Shown here piece by piece: positions 1 through 6,992 of a DNA stretch of 34,006 nucleotides (the stretch's first letter is position 1; each line of letters starts with the position of its first letter). The stretch comes from an uncultured bacterium (lineage in GTDB: Bacteria > Bacteroidota > Bacteroidia > Bacteroidales > Bacteroidaceae). The notes beneath the pieces are model-generated. The model was given only the letters and a program-made list of their open reading frames with translations, did not search any database and had not been told where the DNA came from. The stretch lies in contig CAMHUC010000039.1 in assembly GCA_946188155.1 (NCBI GenBank), positions 1 to 34,006 of the forward strand, in the 5' to 3' direction. Made by a program: the position numbers and the translations under genes.

Positions 1-493
1 CCACGGGGTACTGCATCCAGGCGTTGGCCACGAGGATCCACCAGGCGGAGATGGTGGCGCCGAGGCCTGTGAGCCAGGTGGAGGCCAGGTGGAATCCTGG
101 CGACACTTTCCGCCACCCGAAGTACATCACGGCCACGAAGGTGGACTCCATGAAGAAGGCCAGGATGCCCTCGATGGCCAGCGGTGCGCCGAAGATGTCG
201 CCCACGAACCAGGAGTAGTTACTCCAGTTGGTGCCGAACTCGAACTCGAGGATGATGCCCGTGGCCACGCCCATGGCGAAGTTGACGCCGAAGAGCTTCT
301 GCCAGAACTTGGCAGCGTCGCGCCAGAACACTTCCTTCGAGAGATAGTACTTGGTCTCGATGATGCCCATAATGACCGCCAGCCCGAGGGTGAGCGGCAC
401 GAAGAGCCAGTGGTAGATTGCCGTGAGGGCGAACTGGGCCCTCGACCAGTTGATGGTGCCGGCATCGATGTCTAAAAGGAGATGACTGAACAT
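1..493 (-). CDS. cydA: Cytochrome bd ubiquinol oxidase subunit I, N-terminal part (runs off the window)
   Basis: This is the start of the quinol-oxidising subunit of cytochrome bd, an inner-membrane terminal oxidase that reduces O2 at low oxygen tension. Translating the minus strand from the ATG at 493 gives 164 residues that remain open at base 1. Family landmarks are visible: [13 protein letters not shown] carries His28, which matches E. coli His19 (haem b595 ligand). [18 protein letters not shown] and FFMEST carry Glu108 and Glu116, matching E. coli Glu99 and Glu107. [11 protein letters not shown] follows. The Q-loop and the rest of the roughly 500-residue protein lie outside the window, and cydB is expected there too. 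It sits 47 bp after the DUF4492 gene, and the spacer is filled by a heptamer repeat. It is probably co-transcribed from the promoter at 786-793. Confidence 0.95.
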   Translation of the reverse strand, partial: MFSHLLLDIDAGTINWSRAQFALTAIYHWLFVPLTLGLAVIMGIIETKYYLSKEVFWRDAAKFWQKLFGVNFAMGVATGIILEFEFGTNWSNYSWFVGDIFGAPLAIEGILAFFMESTFVAVMYFGWRKVSPGFHLASTWLTGLGATISAWWILVANAWMQYPV

Positions 494-495
494 AA

Positions 496-535
496 TTTAC
501 GATTTACTATTTACTATTTATTTACGATTTGACGA
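496..535. repeat. Degenerate heptamer tandem repeat in the DUF4492-cydA spacer
   Basis: The spacer is made of TTTACGA and TTTACTA units at 7-bp spacing, with one partial unit (TTTA at 517-520), and ends near TTTGACGA. It is one of several short-period repeats in this window that sit between co-directional genes. Confidence 0.7.
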
Positions 536-540
536 GTGTG

Positions 541-762
541 TTATTTGTGGCCTCTGCCGATGAGCTCGGTGGCCACGTAGCCGGCTTCGTCGCCCTGGGC
601 GTGCTCCTTGAGGAAGTTGGGGAAGAAGAATACCTTCAGGATGGCAAACATAATGAACAGCTTGATGAGGATGATGGCCCAGAGCGTCTTGCCCAGGCGC
701 ATGGAGCGGAAACCGTCGTAGTAGAGGTCGAAGGCTCGATACCAAAAACCGTCTTTCTTCAT
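541..762 (-). CDS. DUF4492 family small membrane protein
   Basis: This 73-residue protein matches what I know of DUF4492, a short Bacteroidetes family found directly upstream of cydA. It starts MKKDGFWYRAFDLYYDGF, has one hydrophobic segment at about residues 28-50, and ends in a charged, Gly/His-containing tail. It may be an accessory or assembly subunit of cytochrome bd, but that role is inferred only from gene order. A promoter box lies 24 bp upstream of its ATG. The reading frame on the opposite strand is a shadow. Confidence 0.88.
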   Translation of the reverse strand: MKKDGFWYRAFDLYYDGFRSMRLGKTLWAIILIKLFIMFAILKVFFFPNFLKEHAQGDEAGYVATELIGRGHK

Positions 763-785
763 AGGCGTTAGCGTAATATTCGGGA

Positions 786-793
786 CAAAGATA
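786..793 (-). promoter_or_regulatory. -7 promoter box for DUF4492-cydA
   Basis: Read on the minus strand this is TATCTTTG, a match to the Bacteroidetes TAnnTTTG box. It lies 23 nt before the start codon at 762 and back to back with the plus-strand box at 868. Confidence 0.75.
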
Positions 794-867
794 CGGAAAA
801 ATGTCTAAACTTCCAAATGTTTCCTTAAAGAAGTTCAAAATTTCTTTGCCGTTTCACCATTTTTATT

Positions 868-875
868 TAATTTTG
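868..875 (+). promoter_or_regulatory. -7 promoter box for the coiled-coil/exporter operon
   Basis: TAATTTTG matches TAnnTTTG and lies 23 nt upstream of the ATG at 899. No comparable box was seen between the genes from 1771 to 5672, so it may drive everything to 6934. Confidence 0.7.
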
Positions 876-898
876 CAGCGAATTTATCGATAAAAGGA

Positions 899-1771
899 AT
901 GAAAAAAGGATTATTGGCCGTACTCGTAGTGGTGATACTGGCCCTCTTGGGAGGGCTGGCCTACCTGTTTATGAATCTGCAGGAGCAGCGACAGGTGAAC
1001 CGCGACATGAAGGAGCTGGCCGAACTGGACAAGCAGGAGATGGAGAACGAATATGAGCGCTTCGCCCTGCAATACAGTGAGATGAAGACGCAGATCAACA
1101 ACGACAGCATCGTGGAGCAGCTCACCCAGGAGCAGCTGAAGACGCAGAAGCTGCTGGAGGAGCTGAAGAAGGTGAAGGCCGACGACGCCCGGGAGATCAC
1201 CCGCCTGAAGAAGGAGCTGGCCACGGTGCGCGAGGTGCTGCGCTCGTACATCATACAGGTGGACTCGCTGAACCGTCTGAACGAGAACCTCAGGGCCGAG
1301 AACAGCCGAGTCAGTGCCGAGCTGGAGCAGCGCACGCAGCAGGTGGCCGGCCTGAGCAGCGAGAAGGCGTCGCTCTCGGAGAAGGTGGCCATCGCCGCCC
1401 AGCTCGACGCCACGAACATACAGATGTCGCTTCTCAACAAACGCGACAAGGCCACCAAGAAACTGAAGGACACGAAGAAGATTCAGGTAAACTTCACCAT
1501 CACCAAGAACGTGACGGCCTCCAACGGCTACCGCACGCTCTACGTGCGCATCACCAACCCCGGCGGTAACACGCTGGGCGGTGGCGGCACCTTCGCCTAC
1601 GAGAACCGCACGCTGGAGTGCTCGATGAAGAAGAGCGTGGAGTATACGGGCGAGGAGGTGACGGTGAGCACCTACTGGGGCGTCACCCAGATGCTCGAGG
1701 GCGGGCAGTATCGCGTGAGCATCTTCGCCGACGGCCACATGATCGGGTCAAGGACTTTCAGTTTTGAATAA
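899..1771 (+). CDS. Membrane-anchored coiled-coil protein with a C-terminal beta-rich domain
   Basis: The 290-residue product is not a family I can name. Residues 5-26 form one hydrophobic anchor with a positive N-terminus. Residues 28 to about 165 are heptad-rich, with many Glu, Lys, Gln and Leu and almost no Pro or Gly, so a long coiled coil is likely. Residues 185-290 look like a compact beta domain (VNFTITKNV, YRTLYVRITNPGG, GQYRVSIFADG). The predicted topology is inner-membrane anchored with the bulk in the periplasm. The ATG at 899 is preceded by an AAAGGA ribosome-site-like sequence and a promoter box. The tolC operon begins in the repeat that overlaps its stop codon, so it may belong to the export system. 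Structural role inferred. Confidence 0.75.
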   Translation: MKKGLLAVLVVVILALLGGLAYLFMNLQEQRQVNRDMKELAELDKQEMENEYERFALQYSEMKTQINNDSIVEQLTQEQLKTQKLLEELKKVKADDAREITRLKKELATVREVLRSYIIQVDSLNRLNENLRAENSRVSAELEQRTQQVAGLSSEKASLSEKVAIAAQLDATNIQMSLLNKRDKATKKLKDTKKIQVNFTITKNVTASNGYRTLYVRITNPGGNTLGGGGTFAYENRTLECSMKKSVEYTGEEVTVSTYWGVTQMLEGGQYRVSIFADGHMIGSRTFSFE

Positions 1772-1829
1772 CGTTATGACGTTATAACGTGATAACGATA
1801 AAACGTGATAACGAAGCAACGAGATATCG
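1771..1829. repeat. Degenerate octamer tandem repeat between the coiled-coil gene and tolC
   Basis: Seven units at exact 8-bp spacing each begin ACG (ACGTTATG, ACGTTATA, ACGTGATA and variants), and a partial eighth unit reads TCG. The array starts on the last base of the upstream stop codon. A GTG inside it at 1789 is in frame with tolC. Confidence 0.85.
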
Positions 1830-1869
1830 AAAACAAAGAAATAATATGTATAACAAGAAAGGAAAGAGC

Positions 1870-3387
1870 ATGGTAAAGGGGCGGGTAAAATGGTTTTTAC
1901 CTTTTTACCTTCTCACCTTTTTACCTTTCACCGCCAGTGGCCAGCGACTGCTGACGCTCGACAGTTGCCGGGCTATGGCCCTGCGCAGCAACAAGCAGAT
2001 GGGCGTGGCGAAGGTGAAGCAGGAGGTGGCGGCCAACCTGAGGCGGTCGGCACGCACCAAGTATCTGCCTCATGTGAGCGCACTGGGCACCTATCAGTTC
2101 ACCAGTCGCGAGATATCGCTGCTGAGCGACGACCAGAAGTCGCGGCTCAACAATCTGGGCACTACCACTGTGGACGGACTGCAGCAGGGGCTGCAGACAG
2201 TGACCAGCCATCTGCCCATGCAGCAAGTGGGGGCCGTGCTGGGCCAGTTGGGCATCTCGCTGGAGTCGCTGCACCAGATGTCGGCAGGCTCCATGCAACA
2301 GTTTGCTGCACAGCTCAACGGCATTGGCGGCAGTCTGGTGGATGCCCTGCACACCGACACGCGTAACCTCTTTGCGGGCACAGTGATGCTGACCCAGCCC
2401 GTGTTTATGGGTGGTAGCCTGATAGCACTGAACAAGATGGCCGACATCCACGAGGACCTGCAGCAGCACTCGGCAGACGCCCGCAGGCAGGCGACCATCT
2501 ACGAGACCGACAAGGCCTACTGGCAGGTGGTGTCGCTGCGCCATAAGCAGAAGTTGGCCCAGGCCTATCTCGACGTGGTGAAGAAGCTCGACAAAGATGT
2601 ACACCGCATGATCGAGGAGGGCGTGGCCACGAAGAGCGACGGCCTGTCGGTGGACGTGAAGGTGAACGAGGCCGAGATGACCCTCACCCGCGTGAACGAC
2701 GGACTGGTGCTCTCGAAGATGCTGCTCTGCAAGACCATCGGGTTGCCCATCAACGAACAGATTATGCTGGCCGACGAAGATTCGGACAATCTCGCCGTGG
2801 TGACGCTGGCCCCGAAGCTCAACGTGGAGGCGGCTGTGGAGAATCGCCCCGAGCTGAAGATGCTTGAGAGCGGCGTGAAGCTGACCAAACAGCTTACCAA
2901 TGTGCTGAAGGCCGGCAACATGCCGATGGTGGCCCTGACGGGTGGCTATGCGGTGACGAATCCCAGTCTGTTCAACTCGTTTGAGAAGAAGTTCCGCGGT
3001 TTCTGGAATGTGGGCGTGCTGGTGCGCGTGCCCATCTGGAACTGGGGCGACGTGATGTATAAGGTCCGCGCGTCGAAGGGAGCCACGGCCATCGCCGAGC
3101 TGGAGCAGCAGGAGGCCCGCGAGCTGATAGAGCTGCAGGTACACCAGAACACCTTCCGCGTGGAGGAGGCCAATAAGAAACTCACCATGGCACAGTCGAA
3201 CATCCAGCGTGCGGAGGAGAACCTGCGCACGGCCAACCTCGGATTCCAGGAGGGCGTGATTACTCCCACCACGGTGATGGAGGCACAGACGGCCTGGCTG
3301 CAGGCACAGTCGCAGAAGATTGACGCCGAGATCGACGTGAAGCTGTCGCATGTAGACCTGCAGAAGTCGCTCGGCACATTGGAATAG
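1870..3387 (+). CDS. TolC-family outer-membrane efflux protein
   Basis: This is the outer-membrane channel of a tripartite exporter. From the ATG at 1870 the protein has 505 residues, usual for TolC/OEP. It has a signal peptide (WFLPFYLLTFLPFTASG, then Gln-Arg-Leu) and the duplicated long-helix layout of OEP proteins. Typical elements include LTLDSCRAMALRSNKQM near the N-terminus and the Ala/Gln/Glu-rich helices near the end, containing LGFQEGVITPTTVMEAQTAW. In-frame alternatives are ATG 1846 and GTG 1789. I prefer 1870 because an AGGAAAG sequence precedes it and it gives a normal signal peptide. The signal-peptide core is encoded by an octamer repeat. An HlyD adaptor and two permeases follow. 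Confidence 0.92.
   Translation: MVKGRVKWFLPFYLLTFLPFTASGQRLLTLDSCRAMALRSNKQMGVAKVKQEVAANLRRSARTKYLPHVSALGTYQFTSREISLLSDDQKSRLNNLGTTTVDGLQQGLQTVTSHLPMQQVGAVLGQLGISLESLHQMSAGSMQQFAAQLNGIGGSLVDALHTDTRNLFAGTVMLTQPVFMGGSLIALNKMADIHEDLQQHSADARRQATIYETDKAYWQVVSLRHKQKLAQAYLDVVKKLDKDVHRMIEEGVATKSDGLSVDVKVNEAEMTLTRVNDGLVLSKMLLCKTIGLPINEQIMLADEDSDNLAVVTLAPKLNVEAAVENRPELKMLESGVKLTKQLTNVLKAGNMPMVALTGGYAVTNPSLFNSFEKKFRGFWNVGVLVRVPIWNWGDVMYKVRASKGATAIAELEQQEARELIELQVHQNTFRVEEANKKLTMAQSNIQRAEENLRTANLGFQEGVITPTTVMEAQTAWLQAQSQKIDAEIDVKLSHVDLQKSLGTLE
1894..1932 (+). repeat. Octamer repeat encoding the TolC signal-peptide core
   Basis: TTTTTACC-type units occur four times at 8-bp spacing, with a partial TTTCACC at the end. 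Because 8 is not a multiple of 3, the frame rotates, giving alternating Phe, Leu, Pro, Tyr and Thr. These residues form the hydrophobic core of the export signal. Confidence 0.85.
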
Positions 3388-3393
3388 TTTTTG

Positions 3394-3456
3394 GTTTACA
3401 GTTTATAGTTTACAGTTTATAGTTTATAGTTTACCGTTTACCGTTTATAGTTTAGA
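3394..3456. repeat. Heptamer tandem repeat filling the tolC-hlyD spacer
   Basis: Nine units at exact 7-bp spacing all begin GTTTA and vary in the last two bases (CA, TA, CC, GA). The array ends 4 bp before the hlyD-type ATG, so it occupies the place where a ribosome-binding site would be. Confidence 0.92.
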
Positions 3457-3460
3457 GATT

Positions 3461-4444
3461 ATGTCAGCAAGTACCCAACATACCAATATCCTGTATGCCG
3501 TCATCGGATTTGTGGCGGTTGTGATTATCGTTGCCGCCATCGGATTCCTGGCCCTCGACCGCGACCCGGACATCATCCAGGGACAGGTGGAAGTGAGTGA
3601 ATACCGCGTGTCGAGCAAGGTGCCCGGACGCATTCTGGAAATCCGTGTGAAAGAGGGCGACTTCGTGAAGGCCGGCGACACGCTGGCCATCATCGACGCT
3701 CCGGAAGTGAGGGCCAAGATGGAGCAGGCACGTAGTGCCGAGAGTGCCGCCTCGGCCCTGGAGCTGAAAGCACAGAACGGTGCCCGCAAGGAGCAAATAC
3801 AGGGAGCATACAATGTGTATCAGCAGGCCAAGGCCGGCTATGAGGTGGCCGAGAAGTCGTATCAGCGCATCCAGCGTCTCTTCGACGAGGGTGTGGTCAG
3901 TGCTCAGAAGCGCGACGAGGTGTATGCCACCTACAAGGCCATGGAGGCTCAGATGAAGGCCGCCCAAAGCCAGTACGACATGGCCGTCAACGGTGCCCGC
4001 ATGGAGGACAAGATGGCCGCTGCGGCACAGGTGGGGCGCGCCCGTGGTGCCGTGCAGGAGGTGAGCAGCTATATCCACGAGACGGTTCAGACGGCTCAGA
4101 TGGACGGTGAGGTGAGCGACATCTACCCCAAGGTGGGTGAGCTGGTAGGCACGGGGTCGCCCATCATGTCGATCTCGATGATGAACGACATGTGGGGCAC
4201 GTTCAACGTTCGTGAGGATCAGCTCAACGGGATGAAGGTTGGCTCGGAGCTGACGGCTTTCGTACCCGCCTTCAACAAGGAGGTCAAGATGAAGGTGTAT
4301 TATCTGAAGGACCAAGGCTCGTATGCTGTATGGAAGGCCACGAAGGCCACTGGCCAGTACGACCTGAAGACCTTCGAGGTGAAGGCTCGCCCCGTGGAGA
4401 AGCTCGACGGTCTGAGGCCGGGCATGTCGCTCATCATAAAGTGA
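3461..4444 (+). CDS. HlyD/EmrA-type membrane-fusion adaptor protein
   Basis: The 327-residue protein is the periplasmic adaptor that links an inner-membrane pump to the TolC channel. Residues 10-32 form a transmembrane anchor. Residues 40-80 are the lipoyl-like half domain (VSSKVPGRILEIRVKEGDFV, then KAGDTLAIID). Residues 85-200 form an Ala/Gln-rich alpha-hairpin. Residues 210-245 are the second lipoyl half (DGEVSDIYPKVGELV), and a beta-barrel region ends in GLRPGMSLIIK. The YbhG/EmrA/HlyD families share this order. The ATG at 3461 lies 73 bp after tolC, and the two ABC-2 permeases follow. Confidence 0.92.
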   Translation: MSASTQHTNILYAVIGFVAVVIIVAAIGFLALDRDPDIIQGQVEVSEYRVSSKVPGRILEIRVKEGDFVKAGDTLAIIDAPEVRAKMEQARSAESAASALELKAQNGARKEQIQGAYNVYQQAKAGYEVAEKSYQRIQRLFDEGVVSAQKRDEVYATYKAMEAQMKAAQSQYDMAVNGARMEDKMAAAAQVGRARGAVQEVSSYIHETVQTAQMDGEVSDIYPKVGELVGTGSPIMSISMMNDMWGTFNVREDQLNGMKVGSELTAFVPAFNKEVKMKVYYLKDQGSYAVWKATKATGQYDLKTFEVKARPVEKLDGLRPGMSLIIK

Positions 4445-4485
4445 ATAGTGGAGAGTGAGATATTTGCAGCCGCTCTTCTGCAGTA

Positions 4486-4521
4486 ATTGTAAAATCGTGA
4501 AATAGTAAAATTGTCAAATTG
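4486..4521. repeat. Octamer repeat overlapping the first permease start codon
   Basis: Units beginning AT and ending AA (ATTGTAAA, ATCGTGAA, ATAGTAAA, ATTGTCAA) occur at 8-bp spacing from 4486. A fifth unit contains the TTG at 4519-4521 used as the start of the next gene. Confidence 0.75.
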
Positions 4522-5688
4522 AAGTATTTGTCTGCGATATGGACGGTGGTGAAGCGCGAGGCGAAGATCCTATATACGAATCGCCTCTACGGCTTCTGCA
4601 TGGTGGCCTTTCCGCTGCTCACCATCCTGTTCTTCACCTCGCTGCTCGACGAGGGACAGCCGGCTGACATGCCCGTAGGCGTGGTAGACCTCGACAACAC
4701 GTCGACCTCCCGCAACCTTGTGCGCCGTCTTGATGCCTTTCAGGCCTCTCGCGTCGTGGCCCGCTATTCGTCGGTGGCTGAGGCCCGCCACGCCATTCAG
4801 GAAAACAAGATATATGCCTTCCTGTATATTCCCAAGGGAACCACCGACAAGCTGCTGGCCAGTAGGCGGCCCAAGGTGTCGTACTACTACAGCATGACAT
4901 GCGTCATGGCCGGCTCGCTGATGATGAAGGACCTGAAGACCATCTCAACCCTCGGCTCGGCAGCCGTGGGCATGGCAACGATGCGGGCGCGCGGCCTGAC
5001 GCCCCAGCAGATTCAGACGGTGCTACAGCCCATACGCATCGATACGCACCAGATAGTGAACCCGTGGAGCAACTATAATGTCTACCTGTCCACCGTATTC
5101 GTGCCGGGCGTGCTGATGCTCTTCATGTTTCTCATCTCGGCCTATTCGCTGGGCATGGAGCTGAAGTTCGACCGTGGCAAGGAGTGGCTGGCCAAGGCCG
5201 ACGGCAATATACTGGTGGCCCTGCTGGGCAAGTTCCTCCCGCAGGCTCTGGTGTTCTCGGCCATCATTTTCGCCTTCCAGTGGTACATCTACGGTGTGCT
5301 CCACTTCCCGCATGAGGGCGGGGCGTGGAGCATCGCGCTGCTCAGCTTCCTCGCCGTGTTCGCAGCCATCAGCTTTGGCATCTTCGCCTTCGGACTGATG
5401 CCCTCGCTGCGCATGTCGATGAGTGTGTGCTCGCTGTGGGCTGTGCTCAGCATGTCGCTGGCAGGCTCGGCATTCCCCATCATGGGCATGGACACGCCGA
5501 TACAGTCGCTGTCGTGGCTCTTCCCCCTGAGGCATTATTATATGTTGTACCAGATTACGGTGTTCAACGGCTTCCCCCTCATCGATGCGTGGTTCCACCT
5601 GGTGGCCCTCATCGCCTTCATCCTGTTGCCTTGGTTTGTGCTCCGTAAGATAAAGAATGCAATGCTTACCTATGTCTATATTCCATAG
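4519..5688 (+). CDS. ABC-2 type transporter permease (first of pair)
   Basis: This 389-residue inner-membrane permease is of the YbhS/YbhR/YhhJ type. One transmembrane segment lies near residues 25-44. A periplasmic domain (about 46-190) begins with PVGVVDLDNTSTSRNLVR, a pattern typical of ABC-2 exporters. Five more hydrophobic segments lie between about 190 and 378. The start is probably the TTG at 4519: a TGA closes the frame at 4498-4500, and the next in-frame Met is residue 28, inside the first membrane segment. It overlaps the second permease, which suggests translational coupling. Partner of the adjacent HlyD and TolC proteins. No nucleotide-binding subunit is encoded nearby. Confidence 0.88.
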   Translation: MKYLSAIWTVVKREAKILYTNRLYGFCMVAFPLLTILFFTSLLDEGQPADMPVGVVDLDNTSTSRNLVRRLDAFQASRVVARYSSVAEARHAIQENKIYAFLYIPKGTTDKLLASRRPKVSYYYSMTCVMAGSLMMKDLKTISTLGSAAVGMATMRARGLTPQQIQTVLQPIRIDTHQIVNPWSNYNVYLSTVFVPGVLMLFMFLISAYSLGMELKFDRGKEWLAKADGNILVALLGKFLPQALVFSAIIFAFQWYIYGVLHFPHEGGAWSIALLSFLAVFAAISFGIFAFGLMPSLRMSMSVCSLWAVLSMSLAGSAFPIMGMDTPIQSLSWLFPLRHYYMLYQITVFNGFPLIDAWFHLVALIAFILLPWFVLRKIKNAMLTYVYIP

Positions 5689-6934
5689 TATACTCAAGGC
5701 CTTCGACGATGCTGCCTACATCTGGCGGCAGGAGATGAGGCAGGTGCTGCGCGACGAGGGCGTGCTCATCTTCTTTATCATCGTGCCTATTGTCTATCCG
5801 CTGCTCTACTCATGGATTTACAACAACGAAGCGGTGCGCGAGGTGCCCGTGGCAGTGGTCGACATGAGTCACTCGCAACTTTCGCGGCAGTTTATCCGTG
5901 AGTGCGACGCCTCGCCCGATGTCCGCGTGGCCTATCATGCCAACGACCTCGACGACGCCCAGTCACTCGTCAGTCGGCAGCTGGTAAAGGGCTTCTATCT
6001 CATACCCTCCGACTTTGCCACTAATCTTAGCCGACTGCAGCAGGGAGTGGTGAGCGTCTATTGCGATATGTCGCTCATGCTCACCTATAAGGCCATCTAC
6101 CAGACGGCCGTGGCCGTGTCGCAGCAGATGGGGAATGAAATTAAGATCAAGCTCTCGGGCAACTATACCAAGCGCGAGGATGCCATCACCGTTCAGCCGC
6201 TGGCCTACGAGGATGTGCCTGTGTTCAATCCCGGCGGAGGCTACGGCAGTGCCATCCTGCCCGCCGTGCTGATGATTATCCTGCAGCAGACGCTCGTGCT
6301 GGGTATCGGACTGGCAGCAGGTACGGCCCGTGAGCGCAATCGCTATGGCGACCTAATCCCCATCCACCCCAGCTATAGCGGCATATACCGCATCGTGGGC
6401 GGCAAGGCACTCTGCTACGTGATGATTTATGCCGTGATGGGGGCCTATCTGTCGATGGTGGTGCCCAGATTGTTCTCCTTCCCCTGTCTGGCCCACTGGC
6501 AGGACTTGCTGTGGATGATGATTCCCTACATATTGGCTAGTATCTTCTTCGGCATGACGGTGTCGTGTATTGTCCGCTATCGTGAGAACGTGATGCTCCT
6601 GATGGTGTTCATCAGTGTGCCACTGCTGTTCATGTCGGGCGTGTCGTGGCCGCAGGCGGCCATCCCTGGTGCCTGGCAAGGCGTGTCGTGGCTCTTCCCC
6701 AGCACCTTCGGGTCCAGGGCGTATATACGGCTTAACTCGATGGGGGCCACGCTCAACGATGTGCTGCCCGAGTTGCGCTACCTGTGGATACAGACGGCGG
6801 CCTATTTCGGGGTGGCCTGTCTGGTGTATGGTCATCAGCTGCGCGTTTCAAAGCGCCATGCGCAGGAACGTCTGGAATATCTGAGAAAGAAGCGCGAGGT
6901 GCGCAGGCTGCTGAAGGAGTCAGTCCATCATTAG
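5672..6934 (+). CDS. ABC-2 type transporter permease (second of pair)
   Basis: The 420-residue protein has the same architecture as its upstream neighbour: an N-terminal membrane segment (VLIFFIIVPIVYPLLYSWIY), a periplasmic domain beginning VPVAVVDMSHSQLSRQF, then about five C-terminal membrane segments and a basic cytoplasmic tail (KKREVRRLLKES). I chose the ATG at 5672 (MSIFHSILKAF). An in-frame ATG at 5657 would add five residues. The 17-bp overlap with the upstream gene points to coupled translation and a heterodimeric membrane unit. The gene converges with the MFS gene ending at 6993, and I see no convincing hairpin terminator in the 58 bp between them. Confidence 0.87.
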   Translation: MSIFHSILKAFDDAAYIWRQEMRQVLRDEGVLIFFIIVPIVYPLLYSWIYNNEAVREVPVAVVDMSHSQLSRQFIRECDASPDVRVAYHANDLDDAQSLVSRQLVKGFYLIPSDFATNLSRLQQGVVSVYCDMSLMLTYKAIYQTAVAVSQQMGNEIKIKLSGNYTKREDAITVQPLAYEDVPVFNPGGGYGSAILPAVLMIILQQTLVLGIGLAAGTARERNRYGDLIPIHPSYSGIYRIVGGKALCYVMIYAVMGAYLSMVVPRLFSFPCLAHWQDLLWMMIPYILASIFFGMTVSCIVRYRENVMLLMVFISVPLLFMSGVSWPQAAIPGAWQGVSWLFPSTFGSRAYIRLNSMGATLNDVLPELRYLWIQTAAYFGVACLVYGHQLRVSKRHAQERLEYLRKKREVRRLLKESVHH

Positions 6935-6992
6935 GAGAGAGAACTGTGGGCAGGGAGGATTTCCTGTACTGTTCCCGCTTCCCGTCTAATCT

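Noticed and set aside
911..1738. A 275-codon open frame antisense to the coiled-coil gene
   Set aside because: It arises from the Lys/Glu/Leu codon use of the real gene and has no signal, domain or promoter.
1921..3351. A 476-codon open frame antisense to tolC
   Set aside because: It is rich in His, Leu, Gln and Arg with no domain pattern, and it mirrors a well-supported TolC gene. It is a codon-bias shadow.
3394..3456. The heptamer array as a CRISPR array
   Set aside because: Units are 7 bp without spacers, and there are no cas genes.
6935..6992. A terminator between the convergent permease and MFS genes
   Set aside because: Only short imperfect G/C runs are present, with no stable stem followed by a T run.
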